Shown here in pieces: positions 1 to 15,084 of a DNA stretch of 64,000 nucleotides. The notes beneath the pieces are model-generated. The model had not been told where the DNA came from and did not search any database. It worked only from the letters and a program-made list of their open reading frames with translations. Origin of the DNA: Patagioenas fasciata (lineage: Eukaryota; Chordata; Aves; Columbiformes; Columbidae); assembly GCF_037038585.1 (NCBI RefSeq), contig NC_092526.1, positions 4,782,501-4,846,500 of the forward strand, given 5' to 3'. Both the position numbers and the translations under genes were made by a program. The stretch's first letter is position 1, and each line of letters begins with the position of its first letter.

Positions 1-3000
1 AGTGTGGCTTGTTGCCTTTGTAGGTTCTTTGGAGTCATTACTGTGGTGGGGCTGAACAACAGTGATTTAGAGAAATGAAGACTGGGAATGTTCCACTGCG
101 CTGTTCAGTTTTTGAACTTCCTCTGCCTAGAAAGCTTCATTTAGGGCAAGAAGTTCTTCATCCTCAGCCTCTTTTGTCCTTTTGTCCAGACATAAACTGG
201 GCATGGAGCTAAAGGTTTGTCCATATATCTTATTTCCTCAAAATACGTGACTCGTAGAAGAAAATATATGGTAGAATCAGAACAAAATGATTTATTATTT
301 ATTGGACAGCATCATTCAAAAGTGAATAATTTTGAGAAGGTGTAGACAGATGTGGTATGACCTAACAAATTTACAGTATTATTTTCTGTGGTACCAAATG
401 CTCTAAGTCCTCTGGCTCCTGAAATGAACATTATTTAGTCACGTGGGAGATCCTACTGAAATCTCCGAGGTTACTTCTGAAATGAAAATCAGACACATGA
501 CTGCAAAATGTGCTGAACTATGACCTCAGTGTTGAATGACATGTAAATTATTATTAATAGGGTTTGTTTTCTGTTCTTATGTAAGGAGCAAGGCCCTTAC
601 ATCCCTGGCATGATGGTGGTGACAGCAGTGGTAGGGTACTAGTGGCTTGTACTGATGAAACAAAGAGTGTGTCTGGATCCTTTGAACTGAAAAATTGGTG
701 CAGAAAGCCATAAGTTGGTCTGGAAAATAAATAAAAATAAGCTATTGTAGGTGTATTAGTTATAATGTAAATCTACTTTGAAGCAGTGCACATAGTCCTG
801 CAGGTTCTTTAGACGCAAAGTTTAAATAACAGAGCAAGTTTGGAAATACGTAATTTATGTAGGCTTACAGATCTGGAATTTTGCAGATAGCCAGTTGCAG
901 TCAGTTATCATCGTTACTCTTAAAAATTAGCAAGAATTGTGTTGGAGAAGAACGTGGGTTTTGTTGATTTTATGTATTTTTTTTCACCCCCCTCCCATTT
1001 ATTTTCTGACCTGTGGAACTTAACTTGAAGTAATGGTCAGATAATACTGTCGGGACAATCAATTTGGTTCTTACAGACATAACTGTGAAATAAACCTTGC
1101 ACCTTTCAAAATAGGTACGGCACGCTGCAGTCGTGCTTGGTACCTCCTTCTACAGATGCTCGTGATCTTTAAAAGAAGCATTTAGGTCTTGGTTATTTAA
1201 AGATTCCTAATTTTTTTTACTTGTCTTTTAGACTTTATTTAGCTATGCAAGATAGCGCCATATTCAGTATTTTTTATAATAAACATGTCTAGTCAAAGAA
1301 AGCATTAATGAAGCAATTCCCCAAATAAAACAGCCCATCATATCTGAGTTGCAGCAGAGAGAAAGTGTGGTCTTTGTAGTTTAATCAAGATCACAAGACT
1401 TGTTTTGAGCGTCTGTCATCTTTAATTTTACGGCACTTCATTTCAGACTGGGACTGCCAGGGTCACATGCAATTAAAACACAGGCAAGATTTGTCTTGTG
1501 AAATCTTAACATAAAAAGTAATGTGTTACTCTATTTTAACTTTTCTACTGAACTCTGTGAACTCACTAATTACTTTTCCCCCTCTTGTCACCTTTTTGAT
1601 ATGACATGTATTTTATAAAGGAGATAGAAGTTTGGAATTTTTTTTCTATCACGCATATGATTGAGGATAACAAAATTAAACCGGAGAAAAAAGGAAATGT
1701 ATTTTTCAGAAATACATTTTTAGAAATATCTGAGCCTTACTGCTTCAATTACAAAGGGACTGGAGGATCAAATTCTAGGAAATAACTATTAATCTGCTTA
1801 GCTAGGGCAGGTAGAAGCCTAATAGCAGACCGGGGATTTTAGCGAGGCCAATCACACAGACTGGAGTTTATTCTCTTGAGTGGGGTGACAGGGGAAGGGT
1901 AAAGGGACTTTAATGTGGTGGGCCATGAGAAGCACTAAAACCCAGTATCTATGTAGCTTCTTTATAGCTTTAGCCCAGTTGTTGCATCGTAGTGATCAGT
2001 AAATTGCATGGACCCTTATTAACCTTATTGATAAGGAGCTTAGGGAAGTCCCATTCAGTCCGGAATATATTCTTCTTTTTGTTCTCCTGTCTGTCTCGGT
2101 TTGCAATCCCAGTCTCTTTGTACAGAAATCCTTTATGTTGCACCTCAAAATTCTGTGCAAGTACTCCGCTCATTTAACTTGGAGCAAGGGAACTGTAGAG
2201 CAGAAAGGGTTGGAGTACACATGGGGCCACAGGCCCATTTAAATATAGCTGGGACACCTGGAGAATGTTTGAAAAATTTCTTTTAAAGAATCTTTTATAT
2301 TGTTCTTCTTTCAATGCAGCTGGGGTCTGTGGGGATCAGGGGATTATTTTTGATACCTGTCTAAAAGAGTTATGTCTACACTGATTTCCATCCCTTGCTA
2401 CTAATTAACCTTATTGTATACAGGAAACAGTCTATTTAATACCTGCATTCTTTCTGTAATGCCAAGTAAAATGAAATCTAGTGTGAAATCTAGTTAGCAT
2501 TTGCCTTTTTGAAGTCATTTTTGCGTTTCCAGTCTGGGTGACTGTGACCTCAAAACTGAAAGCTATAAAAATGGTCCCGATTTCAGCTCAATGGGAGTTT
2601 CTTGAAGATTCCCCCTTCACCTGGACTTGCACGTGTAGTAAATTGCCCGTCCTGACACGTAACAGCGTTTTCCCAGGAACCGTCTATTTCTGGGTCACTC
2701 ATAACCCTGCAAAACACATATGTTCCTGCAGTTCTTCCTAAGGAAAGGAGTCTCCTTTCTGCTGGAAAGATCACACTTTGGCTCTTTCAGTGTACGGAGG
2801 CTTATAAAAATTTAAATAGCTATGGCAAAACCAGATACACTGAGGAGAACAAGGAATGATGTTTTAAAAGTGTCACCAAGAAATGCAGAGGATGGTGGGA
2901 GCTAGGTAGGTGACAGAGATTAACTTAAACTATAGAACAGAGGGCAAAAATGTGGATGATGCACCATAATTTAAAGGACCTTTAAAGCCTGATGCACAAT

Positions 3001-3950
3001 TTTGGTTTTGATTGTGTCTGCTCCAACATGCAGATAGGGAAGGCATTATCATCCAGCGTTATATCTGAAAACAATATTCACTAAAATGAAGTATTTGATG
3101 AGGAAATGTTCCCCTGGACATCGTAAGGCTGAACCGAACCCTGTGGCCCTGCTTTCTCTGCAGGTCCCTGACCACATCCTTGATAAAGCAGAGACCAAAG
3201 GCAGGGTTTAAATTTTACAGGAGATTGGTTTAGTTTCTGAAAGAGGACTCGGGTCGGGTGGATGAGTAGTTCTCTTGGGGACAGACCAGCTGCGTGAGCT
3301 TGGGAGTCTTTCACAACAAAATCCTGAAGAAGGGGCCGTCTTTTAGTACTAAATGATGTTTTAGTATGAAATGATGATACCGAGAACAGGACTACAAGAA
3401 AAAAATCGAAACAAACCCCTTTTTAAAGCTGATTGTGCACCAATATTGACAGCAGAGATACTAAACAAAGGTTGGAACTGCTCACTTGATTTATTTGTTA
3501 GTATTAAAACCCAGTGAAAACACCAAAGGAATAGGACATTGATATTATTAGCTATAATCTATTTGGGAAGAATGAGAAGTATTGTTTTCATTCCTGCTGG
3601 GGCTTGTCAGAGAGCTTGGTTATTGGAAATGGTGCTTGGTAGCAGAAAGAGGGTCTTGTAGGCTTTTATGAAGGTGTCCATCCCTATGGCTAAATGGCCA
3701 CAGTGAGGGTCCAAGGTTCTATTTAAGAAGCATGGAAGGTGCCCCTGGATCCTTCTGTATAACTAATCCTCAAGGAAAGAGAGAGAATTTTTTTTCATTT
3801 GCTGTTTTCCTTCCATCTTCTGTATTTTATAGTTATTCTGGTCACTAAAACAATGTTTGTTTGTGTTTTACACCATTCTCGAGAAAATACATTTCTTGCA
3901 GTACAACCTTTCTGAAAACAACAGAAATCATCTGGCTTAACTAGAAAAGA

Positions 3951-4004
<54 letters not shown>

Positions 4005-5200
4005 TTCTTCTGCCTTTCCTACTAAGCTCCTCTGCAAAACAGCTAGAAATTTTCATTTTCAAAACATTAGTAGAGCAAATTGCCATCTTTCTGCGCACGG
4101 CATTCTCTATGTACTCATCATCTGAATGATTCCGGATCACTCTCTGGCAGCGTGAGTCACAGCATGCCCTCATGCCTGCCTCTTTTTCAATTATATCTAA
4201 GAGGAAGACTGCTGGAGACCCATTTTTTCATCTTGCACAGGACCCCAAAAGTGCCAGATCTCATTTCAATATAATATTATGACAGTATGATAAAATGGTT
4301 GTTAACAGGACACTGACTAATATGATCCATAGAGAAATGAGAGAACAATACAAAATCGGGCAGATTGTATTACTAATGTGCATTGTATGGACACAAGATT
4401 TCCTTTATAAACAGAGTCCTAAGATTTAGTCCTTACATCGTATGATCCTAGTTAGTGCTCTAAGATTTTCTGCAGTAATAGTGAAACTTGTGCGTTCTTA
4501 AATGAAGTACATGTATTTTATTTTATTATAGGGCCACCTATATCGCTCCCAATTTACTAATGAAACTTGGCATTCAAATGACTCATCAGTATGTACTGCA
4601 AAGCATAAAAATAGATTTATGTGACATATGTTTCTTTACCCATAAAAACGCACCTTCATATAATCTCAGTGCTGTCTTGTTCAACAAAAAGTATGTCATT
4701 TCCCTCCCCTGGCAGGTTGAGTTAAAAATGAGCTAAATGTGTGAGAAAGCCATTACTGCACTAATGAAAAGCTCGATACCGTTTGAATTTTTCATCATGG
4801 GATATTTGTTCTGTAGCACACAGCACTAATATTTACTGTCATCGGTAGAGTACGCGTGGTAATTAAGTTGCAGTCATCAACATGGTGGATGTTAAGCAAT
4901 GTGAGCTTGGATCTCTTTCACAGATACTTCACATGAAACTGCCTTTCAACTATTTGCAGGTTTGGTTGATGAAGCAGTGGGGAGAGGAAAAGGGCTGAAA
5001 GGATTTTAGTGTCTGGTTTTCTGCAACTGGACCTTGTGTTGGGACCTCCCTTGGCCAACGTTGTTATACAGTGGTCAGCTATCAGAAGGGACACTTTCTG
5101 CTGCCTCCTCACCGTAGGGTCGTTTGATGATGGGTACAGCACTTCGCAGCACAAAAATGCAGCTGTAATGGTGAAGCTGCTGCTGGTGACTGTAGTCTTT
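1..5200. other. Intergenic DNA, no gene recognised
   Basis: AT-rich non-coding sequence lying beyond the 3' end of ARHGAP15. Reading both strands I found no spliced exon, RNA gene or intact repeat apart from the TTA microsatellite near 3951. Short open frames occur in all phases and have no protein-like features. In other amniotes the convergent gene GTDC1 is the expected neighbour on this side (family and synteny knowledge), but none of its glycosyltransferase exons is visible. Confidence 0.6.
3951..4004. repeat. (TTA)n trinucleotide microsatellite
   Basis: An uninterrupted run of about 17-18 TTA (ATT) units directly visible in the sequence. On the minus strand it reads AAT and produces a spurious polyasparagine stretch in an open frame, which is not a gene. 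A pure array of this length is expected to be length-polymorphic. Confidence 0.97.
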
Positions 5201-5452
5201 TAGAATCATAGAATCATTTTGGTTGGAAGAGCCCCTCAGGATCATCAAGTCCAACCATCAACCTAAGTCTGGCACTAAACCATGTCCCTAAGAACCTCAT
5301 CTACCTGTCTTGTAAATACCTCCAGGGCTGGTGAAACCACCGCTTACCTGGGGAGTCTGTTCCAATGACTGACAGACCTTTCTGGGAATAAATTTTTCCT
5401 CATATCCAATCTGAACATCCTCTGGTGCAGCTTGAGGCCATTTCCTCTCTTA
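5201..5452 (-). mobile_element. CR1 LINE 3' fragment (5'-truncated, inverted)
   Basis: The plus strand begins with the doubled motif AGAATCATAGAATCAT, which is the reverse complement of the 8-bp repeat that ends avian CR1 elements. It continues with hallmark CR1 blocks: GGTTGGAAGAGCCCC, GATCATCAAGTCCAACC, ACCATGTCCCTAAG, AATACCTCCAGGG and CTTGAGGCCATTTCCTCTC. About 250 bp remain of a family whose full length is about 4.5 kb, so it is a dead 5'-truncated copy that retains only the extreme 3' part. No clear target-site duplication is visible, which is normal for CR1. It is the best single indicator that the host is a bird. Confidence 0.93.
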
Positions 5453-8400
5453 GTCCAGTTTTAAGCTGGTAGCGGTTTAACCAGGCATGCAGTTAGTCAA
5501 GGAAGGCGGTCACAATTGCATTCTCTGTTTTTCAGACTTAGTGACATTATTTTTATACAGAATGGGAGGCAGATTTTTGGTTTCATGCTGCCTCTCTAAC
5601 CAGAAGGATGGTAAAAGCAATCTCAGATCCTTACTGACTAAACGAGGACCACACAAGGGGAGTCAGTACCCTGTGATAGCTCTCACTCTAGAAGACAGAC
5701 TGAGGTAACAAAGTGATGCTGTAGCCAAAATCATCGTCCTCATTCGGAACGTGGACAGTGGTCTCACCTGCTTCATCCGTGGTGGCAGGGAGGTGCTGAG
5801 GGTGCTCTTGTTTATTTAATGCACAGCTCAGCAAGAGACCAATGTAGCAACACAGGACAGCTGGCAACTTCCTTCTCTTCCTTCTTGTTCTTCGTTAATA
5901 ACTTCAGAAGGATCTTATGTGAAATTAATAAAATAAACTTAGGAACAGATGCAATTCTGGCTATAGTAGCGTAATCCTCTCTGTTGTTTGTACAGGAGAT
6001 GTGCTATGGCCAGAGTATGAGCTTCAAGGGCAGGACTAGCTTTTTCATCAAACTCCAGCCTAATGTTTTCAGGAGACTTCTTTCCATAAGCACAGTCTCT
6101 TTGGAGGGCACCAGAAAATCTGGAATGTGCCCAATATCCCAAGTGATCCAGCTTTTTCCTGCCAAACTGTCTATCCATTTTGACAGTGTCCTCCCATGCT
6201 CCCTTTCCCCCTACCATTTAGTGACACAGGCCACATCTCGGCTCTTTTTGACACAACCTGACCGTGGGTTCCTGGAGATAATTGTCAGACACATCTGTTA
6301 TTTTGTACATGTACCTGTGTTTTGACAACTAGGGATGGTATAAGTTTAAATAAGTAAATCAGAGATGTATTCAGAGCTGTCTAAACCTCGGGAACCTCTG
6401 GCATGTTTATGGTCGGATGAACTTCTGACAAATCCCACAACTTCCTCATCGTTAGGTGAGCACAGAAAGTCCCAAGACCTGACTGTGAGGCGTCTGTCAC
6501 CCGCGCTACTGAAGCCAGTGAGTCCAAAAGGAGCAGTTTCTAATAGCAGAAGATTTGTGCCCCCCCGCACACATTATGCTTGGCAAGTGGCCTGAGACAG
6601 ATGCACGCTTGCTTCTTAATTAGATAGCTTTTTTTTTCTTTATATCCAGTAAGTTCTCCTGGTCCCTTCCACAGGAGAGTGGCCATAGGAAAGGAAAGAA
6701 GCACAACTTGTGACCGTGGTAGCCTTGCAAAGCGCATTTGAATTAAGGCAGAAAAAGGCATCCCAACCCGATCTGCGAGTGATAGATTCCTTCTGCGCTC
6801 GGGCATGTTTGGGGTCAAATGTTCAAAGTCTTTTATGAATGAATCTCCAACTGTACAGATAAGAAGGGATTAAAAAAAGTTTTGCCCTTCACAAGGTAAA
6901 ATCTAAGGCCTGGCTGTGTAGAAACTATTTGGGATATAGCATAGTTAAAGCCTTATGGGAATAAATAGGAAATTCTGTGTCCTGGAAAGGTTTTTTAGGT
7001 AGTTTCCTGTAATACCAACCATTGCATGGTGCCTGAAGAGAGCGTGCAGCACTGTCCTGGCTTGGTCTGCAGACCTTTGGCCATGGATCTTGGGGTTCTC
7101 CTCTCTTCAGTACTTGTTTCAAAGCAGTGTTTTCCTAGCAAGACCCTACTGTTGATCTTAGGGAAAATTGAATGGTTTCTGAGGTGGAGCCTGTGTCTTT
7201 CTGTACATTTAACAGGATCGCAGATTTCTCTATCAGCACCTATTTCTGCAGGAAAGACTATATTTGTATAGGTAGGCTGTCCAAAAAACAGAATGTAAGT
7301 GTTTTTCCATAATAATATGGGTCATATACATTGGCAGAAGATGAAAGAGGACATTTCCTTTAGGCTCTTTCTGCCTTAATACATCCATCCCCTGGTCCCA
7401 CAACCCCCCTTCAATATTTCCTCAGCTTCCTTCAAGCCATTTGGGATGTTACTTGAGAAACTGGTTTACTGAGGACCTACGCTCTAGGAACAGTATTGAC
7501 AAAGAGGTTCAGATTATCTGAAATACAGGCTATGGGCAAGGGAAAATGGCGAAGAGAGTGAAAAATTAGAGTAAACTGCATCTGGAGGATTACCTTAACT
7601 TGGAACTAGCCACTTGATATGGGCTAAACCCGAGGACACGCTCTCGGGTGGAAGCTATCTAGAGGAGTAGACACACGTTTATCTCTGTCCATTGCTGGGA
7701 CTTGTACTTGATGGAGCAAGGCTGACTTAAATTAGGAGAAAAATCAGTTTGCTGTGGTAGTGGCTGCCCTGTTTCTTCCAGGAAACAGAAAAAGAGGCCT
7801 CTGTCCTCCCTCTCATTCTTTCTTACACCCTGTCCAGCAATCACGGGGAATGGGCAACTTGTAAATCCCACATCTTTTCCATCAATGCTTGTGCTGAGTC
7901 TGCCTAAGCCACTTAAAAGGCCCAAGTTTTTAATCTATTAGCTGGAGCTAATGTGCTCTGTGACAGTCCCTTGAGAACTGGCAAGTCTTTGTCCCTGTGC
8001 CAGAGGCATCCTGATGGTAGAAGAGCATCCAGGGCGGGAGAATGCAAACCCAGAAAATGCACTAAGTATCAGCTCATCTTCTTGTGTTTCAAGGAGGATA
8101 TTTTTGAATTGCCCAGTCAAGGAAATATTTTAATTTTCAATTTTTTAATTTTATTTGGTGAATATGAGGAAAATATATAAAAGCAAGTTATTAAGAAAAC
8201 ATCTATTATGCCCATGGGACAGAGGTCCTTCCGTATTGTTCAGATGGCATGTTTATTGTTGACATCTCTCTTTTCTCTGAGTATGTACAGAACCCTGAAA
8301 TCCTTTTACATTTTTAATAAGATTATTTCTTTTTTCAGTCTAGTGCAAGAAAACCGCATCTGCAATATGCATAATACTCTCAAAAACTGCAGCATCAGAG

Positions 8401-11400
8401 AGAAAGCATTGCCAATGTTTTTGGCTATCTACACTTCAAAGAGACATGATGTGAAAAAGAACAGTACTGGAGTTCTCAAGAAGGTGCTTGTATTTTGCAT
8501 CTTAGGGCATGTTTGTTTAAGGTAGCTGCCTTATCTTTCAGTTCTCACATTTGAGGTGAAGCGTGTCATAAGCACAAAGGGAAATTTGGTTTGCTTTCCA
8601 ACCGACAGCACTCAGGAAACCTGGAAAAATCAACGTTATTGTGTTGTTTTTTTCTGAACTCGAGTGTCTTACGGAGCAGGGTGATCATCAGCTCTGTGTT
8701 CCTGCAGCACCGCGTGGCCTGGGGCTGTGCGGAATCTGCGAAATTGTATTTGGCTCACAGCTAAGTGTGGATCTCATGCTAAAAAAATTGTATCTGTGCA
8801 GTATCACCAATGTGTTTCATCATCATTCTGCGATGAGGTAATCTTAGACTGCAGCTGTCTTGAGGGCTGATTCGCCCTGTGGGATCCTAGTGCATCTCGT
8901 AGGAGATTCTCGGTCCGTGTCCCCGCACTGACATCGGCTGTATTTTAATTTTGCAACGTTGAAAGGGAAAAGCAGTCCTTCACACTGGTGTCCTGTGGGT
9001 ATCAGTATCATAGAGACTGCGAGGGGCTCAGAAATGCAGGTGAAAGTAGTTCAGGCAGGTACCAGATACCTGTAATCTGATCCCCACGCCACTTATTTTC
9101 TTCTCAGGCTGAATACATACTTACACAACAGAAAATCTGTCACAATATAGAACTTTCAGGCTATTTTGCCAATTGGTAAAAAGGGTTTGATTTGGATTGG
9201 AGTTTGAGGTTAGAAGACAGGCTTTTAACATCTCAAGAGCTGGGAAATTACTATTAATTATCAGCCCTATAAAACCGTGTCCATTGGAAAGACAGTGACA
9301 GTACCTGCACGTAGATGGTTTTGCTTTGCTAGGCATATATGTTAGATGTGCTAGAGGTGGATGCAGGACATGTGGCATGCGTGTTGTCCTTGCTGTTGTT
9401 ACACACACAAACGTATTGTTATTAATCCCATGGGAAGGCTGAAGCCTCCCTTAGTTGCTCATGCTCCCAGTGCTTTGAGTCTCTCCCCATGCTGCCTTCT
9501 CTCCTCCTGCTGACCACCAGGGTTGGGTGGCTGAAGCTGCTGATGTGAATTTGGATAGCTGCAAGGTGAGACAGCCACACAGGAGAAAAGACCAGCCCTG
9601 ATATGTTCTCTGTATGGACCAGAAAGAGCATTTAATTCCCCAAATTCCCTCCTGAATCTGGTCCATGGGGAGCACAAAGGACGGTTCAGTTCTTCAGCGC
9701 ACAGGAGCAACAAGAAACAAACAAGCTACTTGATTCTTTTAAGAGCTGAAAAGAGATCAATAATGAAAATATTAAGGATCCTTTCACCTTGGATACTTAG
9801 GGTTTTGTTCAAAAGGGCAGACTAGATACACAGAGCATCCTCTGAAAGACAGAGCAAGTTATAAGAGGTGTGGCAGATCTTCCATGCGAGGGAAGGATAA
9901 ATTGATTAAGAGACAAATGAGAGGTGATATGTTAGTGGTATATAGGAGAGTGAATTGCCTGAAGAGGTCAGTCAGACGATCCTATTTAGCCTTTCCCATA
10001 AATCAAGAGCAAGTGGAGTGCTATACAATAATACTAAAAGCTAATGAATTTAAAAGTGATACAAGTAAAATATTTTCTTACATGGTGCATAATTGACCTG
10101 GGAAATTCATCACATACCATTAAGACAAAGAGCCTAGCAGGATTAAAAATGGATAATAAGTGACAGAAACTACATAAAGATAGAAATGTATACAGGGTGT
10201 TCTGCCATTTACTTAAAACCATTTGCTGCCTAGGGCTGCAAAGAGACATCCCCTGTGGGAAAGCGAGACATAATGATTGGGCTTCTTGTACCTTTTTTCG
10301 TGACAGCGAGTAGGCTGGAGGCTGGGAAATGGACCAGTTAAACCATTTTCTATATGGTCACCTTATTTTCCAGAGCAGAGGGCACACCTCCACCTACCCA
10401 AAACTGCAGCCAGAAAACATTCGTAAAGATTCTGAGCTGCTGTTTTGAAATATTCTGAACTTCAAGACAATAGAGAAAGCACTGGTGGGGAGATAATTGC
10501 TCTTTTAATTTTTTTTTTTCCAGACACACGGGCAAGAAACTTGTGAATAGGAACTGAGCACAAGAATTGTATTTTGACGCAGGCGGAGGAGAATGATGTG
10601 AAATTTATGAGTCTGCCTTTTATTAACTGAAATATGCTCTAAAATGGTGATGTTTTGTGGGTAATTAATTGGCACGCATTCTGAACTTGCAGTGTTTTAT
10701 GATCCCTCTTAAACGTATCAAAAAGTTGTCAGCTTCTGCTGAAGGTGTAACATATCGCTCCAGGTTTTACAGTGTATGCAAAGCTTTTTGGAGGCCCATG
10801 GACAGGCTGATTTGGTGTGTGATGGTGGGTTCATTGCAATTCTGAAGTATTTCTGAGTCTTTGCGAGTCAGCTTGGGAAAACCAGCTAACTTCACCCCCA
10901 CAGTTTAGAGTTTGGAAGGCAAATTTCTGCCTGGGGCGGCATAAAATGAGCACTAAAATGCAGCTTTGTCTTTTGACACAGATGGATCTGTGCCTCAGTT
11001 TCTCACACCACCCATGTGCAGTGGTATTACATCCACAATTTTCATGTCCTTAGTTTTCAGCACAGGTCTTTTCAACTTCAGTGCATGTTTTGTGATGGTT
11101 CATGTTCTGTATCCAGTGTACAAGAAGATCTTTGTAACAAGGATCTATAAGGAAAAATGGGCATTAATTATCGTAGTATTTCAGGTATGTTTGGAAGGAT
11201 GCAATTGCTGAGTGTAAAAATAGCATACACTATATTAGTAATGGTACAGTATACTCATTTGTTGTGATAACACATGGTGGATTGGCACAAGATTGAGTGT
11301 GTTGCTTTAGTAGCATCCTGCAGGCATTCTGTCCATGAAGCCTACTGACTAACAAGAGCCATACTGCTTGAGGAGCGAACGATTTGGGTCTGGCCTGACC

Positions 11401-14400
11401 TCAGCAGGCCATGTGATGATTTTTCTTATGTGTTGCCCTCACTCCTTAGGGAAAGTTGTGGGGTTTTTGTTTGTTGGGGTTTTTGTTCTTTTTAAAAAAA
11501 ATTTATTTTTTTATTAATCTGAAGCAACTGCTAGAGAAGGTTCCTATAGTCTGCAAAACAAGCATTGCCCTGGGCCCCATTTTGCATCCTGCAAAAATCA
11601 GGACTAGTGATTGAGACCTTCATCTGTGATTTTGCTCATCTTCCTTATGCTCCATGCTTCCGTTCTGAAGCAGGAATGCGATGTGGGAGAACCTGCTGTG
11701 CCCTGATAATATGTGCATTCCCTGAGGCTTGTCTTTTGGCCTCTTCTGAGAATTAGCCATGTAAAATCTATACACAGCCTGATTACAGTGGTGATTGCGG
11801 TCCCAACTTACTTTCCAGCTTTCTTCCAAACTCTACCCATGGTCTATATACCCTGTAGTAATTGATGAGCTGAACTTCTTGAGTGCCTTGGTCTGAATGG
11901 CAGTCTTCGGCTCTGTTGCAGCATGGGATGCTTATGAAAACAGGCTGGATGTTACCTGCAATGTAACTGTCCTAGCAGAGAATTAAAGAACTGTTACAAT
12001 GCATGCTACTCTTTATATATGTATATACATGTAAGGATAAAGAGGGCTGAAAATTTGCCTAGGGCAGTTTACACATCCTCTTTTAGCTGTAGTTCAGCTA
12101 GTCAACCAGTCTTGTTGTTTGCTTGGAAATTTTATCTTGTAGTTGAATTTCTTGGTGATTTTTCTTGCAAAAGTTGAAAATTCAATGATTTGATCTTTTT
12201 TATTTTTATGAGAAATCTTTCTAGCTGGAAATGCCCTTTTAAGTTCCGTTACAGGTCTCTTTCTGCTGTCTCTTTTTACTATAGTTATCCCAGTTACTAG
12301 TACAACTTTCTTTTCATGTGAGTTTGAGTAGAAGATACTCCGTATATGGAGAAGATGCAGATAAACACACTGATTCTTGGACATATTTCTCTCTACCGCA
12401 TTCTCAGCCTTCATTTCTCTGATCATTTACCATTAATAGCAATAGCTCCTTGCTTAAAATATCTGTGACCTTTCTCAATCTGAAGCTATCTCCTGAAGAA
12501 AAGGTCTTCTGCAAGTCTAATTTTGACTCGCTAAATATTTAGCACATTTTGAGCAAAACCTCTACCAAGTCATAGCAAATAAGAAACAATTGCAGGAGCA
12601 ATGTGGTGGTGATACGGGCCCAGTGAATTGCTTGTGCTGGATGGAGGCCAAACTCACGGCACTTTTGGGAGTTGGAAATATATTTCTCCATCAACAAAAG
12701 GAGTCTGTCGGAGCTCTGGGCTGTGAGTTTGGGTAACAAAGAGCAAACTACCTGAGCAGGAGGACAAAAAAACCCCGCTGCAGATCAGGCTTGAAAATAA
12801 TTTTCACTTATACCGTCTTTTGTCTGGTTACTTTCTGCCCTGATGGGCTGATGGCAGGAGACGTGGGCCTGGCTCTTTGGAAGGGTTAAGTCAGTAATTT
12901 TTCTGAACAAAATCATGTGGATATTGAAGGGGACATGGAGAAGACTGGTCCCTTGGGAAGGGGGCAGCTTGGTTGCAAGGCACGGTCATTCCTTTCCATT
13001 GTCAGAATGAGGAAGTGTAGACATCACGCTTCTCTGATGAGACCCACTTGTGTCCTCCCAGAACTAGCTGCCCACATATCAGACTTTGATTTTTAAGAAA
13101 GCATTTTGTGGAGAAGTCAGCACATTTGTACAGAATTCATGTAAGGCACCCGTCAAAACCAAATAAAGGCTTATGTGTCCAAAAGTTTGCTTGATTTCCC
13201 TCCTCCCCCTGCCAACCAAACCAGTTGGTCTTAAGAAAGATACAGATTCATTTCATAAGCCTTGTCTTGCTTATAAAAACGAGAAGAGTCTCCATTCTCC
13301 AAAGCAAGCTTAAAAGAAGATTAATTAATTAATTAAGAATCTTTTCTTCTGAGTGCAACAGGATCCAAGTAACAAGTGAACTTTTCATTTCCAGTAATAG
13401 AAGAAATTACTTCAATAGCATGATTGTGAGCACCCGTGGGGCCATAATGTGAATGGTCTTTATTAAGGAATAGGCTGAACTTCTGACTATCTTTCTTCCA
13501 GTCATTTCCACAGGCTACAAACAGCGCCTGGTTTGTTGCTATTAAAAGAGTTTAAAGACGACAATGCTGAAAGGCATTACTGTTTAAGTACTCATGGCTT
13601 GACATTAACATGAAAAATATTTTCTTGGAAGTAAAGTGGATTTGGGTTCTCCAGAACATTATAGTTTTGTTCAGGAATGATTATGTTGAATACTTGTGAT
13701 ACAGGGAGATGTTAGTTTGTTTGTTCTTAATTTCAATTGCTGATCACTAGACGTCTATTTTCCTTGATTTTTCAAACATATATGAAGTCAGAAAACATCT
13801 AGGGGCCAATTTTTGTGTTTTCTTGGTGTTAGTTTCTGCCTGTGTTAGCACCTGACTGAAAGAGCCTGGTCTTAGTTAACGATTAGGCTTCATTATATGT
13901 TTGTTCCTCTAAATGACTGCTCTGAAGAGCAACCTTCCCTGAATAACATGGTATTTTGCACAACAGTGCTAAGTGAAAATTGAAGTAATCCATGATCTGC
14001 CGAGGTGATATTGAAGACATATCTCTCGTGCACAGCAGACCTTTGCATTAATCCTATGTTTTGGGGGTCTTTAATTGCTTTAAATATTTGCTTCTAGATC
14101 TGTGTTTCACACATCTTATTTACATGGTTTATTTTTCATTTTATGAACAAATCGATAACCAGACAGACTCTTTACCACACTGGATTAGTTTTATTTATTC
14201 TCTTTGAACTTGATTAAAAAGCTGTCAAACATAAGTCTACATTTTATCAGCAGAATACTTTTACAAAACAGGGTAGGAGATGTGTATAGCTGGAAACATA
14301 CATTTCAAAATGAAACAATATTTGATATATTCTAGACAGTTACCCTTTTGTTTATCCATGACAACTGAAACTAACCATCAAATGCATAAATTGATTCAAG

Positions 14401-15084
14401 TCTAGCCAAGTAATCCTAAGGGCATATGAAAAGGCTTTTTTTTAAAGTTCTTTCTAGATGAATTTAATGTAGTTCACCAATAAAGCATCCTCAGGAGCAC
14501 AATACAAATGCTAGAGAACATGAGATAGCTGGGGAAAGCGGGCAGATGTACAGTGTGATGAAGAATCAAAATGGATGTTACGTTAAAAAGAGCAGTCATG
14601 CAATGTCTTCATTTCATGTACTGCATTTAAGTAAAGATGCCAAAGTTTCTTTTTTTTTTTTCCTTTTAATAATTTTTTTAGGCATCATTATGCAAATAGT
14701 GACATTCTGGTGGTGTCTTGGTTTTTATATTTGTTTAAAGGTATTAAATGTAATCTTTATTTGAACTTTTGGGGTAGGCAAATTGATCATTCATCATGCC
14801 TTTAACTTTCAATCCATATCAAAGAGAAAGGTAAATCATACTCAGATTAGCTGAAATTATCTGGTATCACTGTTTTAATTCATTGCCTTTAATATACATA
14901 TTTTAATCCATCTCCCACAAATCTCTTCAATTACTATTTGTCTTTCTGTGCCATTGCATATGTTGGTAAACAGCATTTTCTATGGTCCTTGGCCATATGC
15001 TGTATGCTCAGCTTGCAAAAAAAGTGACACTTGGAGTGCTAGCATAATGAAACTCTCAAAGGGTTAATGCAGAATACATATAGG
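5453..15084. other. Intergenic DNA downstream of ARHGAP15
   Basis: About 9.6 kb of AT-rich sequence between the CR1 fragment and the inferred ARHGAP15 poly(A) site. I found no recognisable exon. The most exon-like stretch is a hydrophobic open frame at 10982-11184 on the plus strand bounded by AG and GT. It is not assigned to any gene because T-rich DNA translates to hydrophobic peptides by default. A short TTAA-rich run sits at 13320-13336. Nothing else could be supported. Confidence 0.55.

Noticed and set aside
3795..4037. Polyasparagine open frame on the minus strand
   Set aside because: Produced by the TTA microsatellite.
10982..11184. Hydrophobic 68-residue open segment bounded by AG and GT on the plus strand
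   Set aside because: It resembles a membrane-protein exon, but T-rich DNA yields such peptides by default. I recognise no family and the acceptor is only moderate.
1..15000. GTDC1 3' exons expected from synteny
   Set aside because: I searched for its C-terminal segment on the plus strand and found no match. The gene presumably ends to the left of the window.
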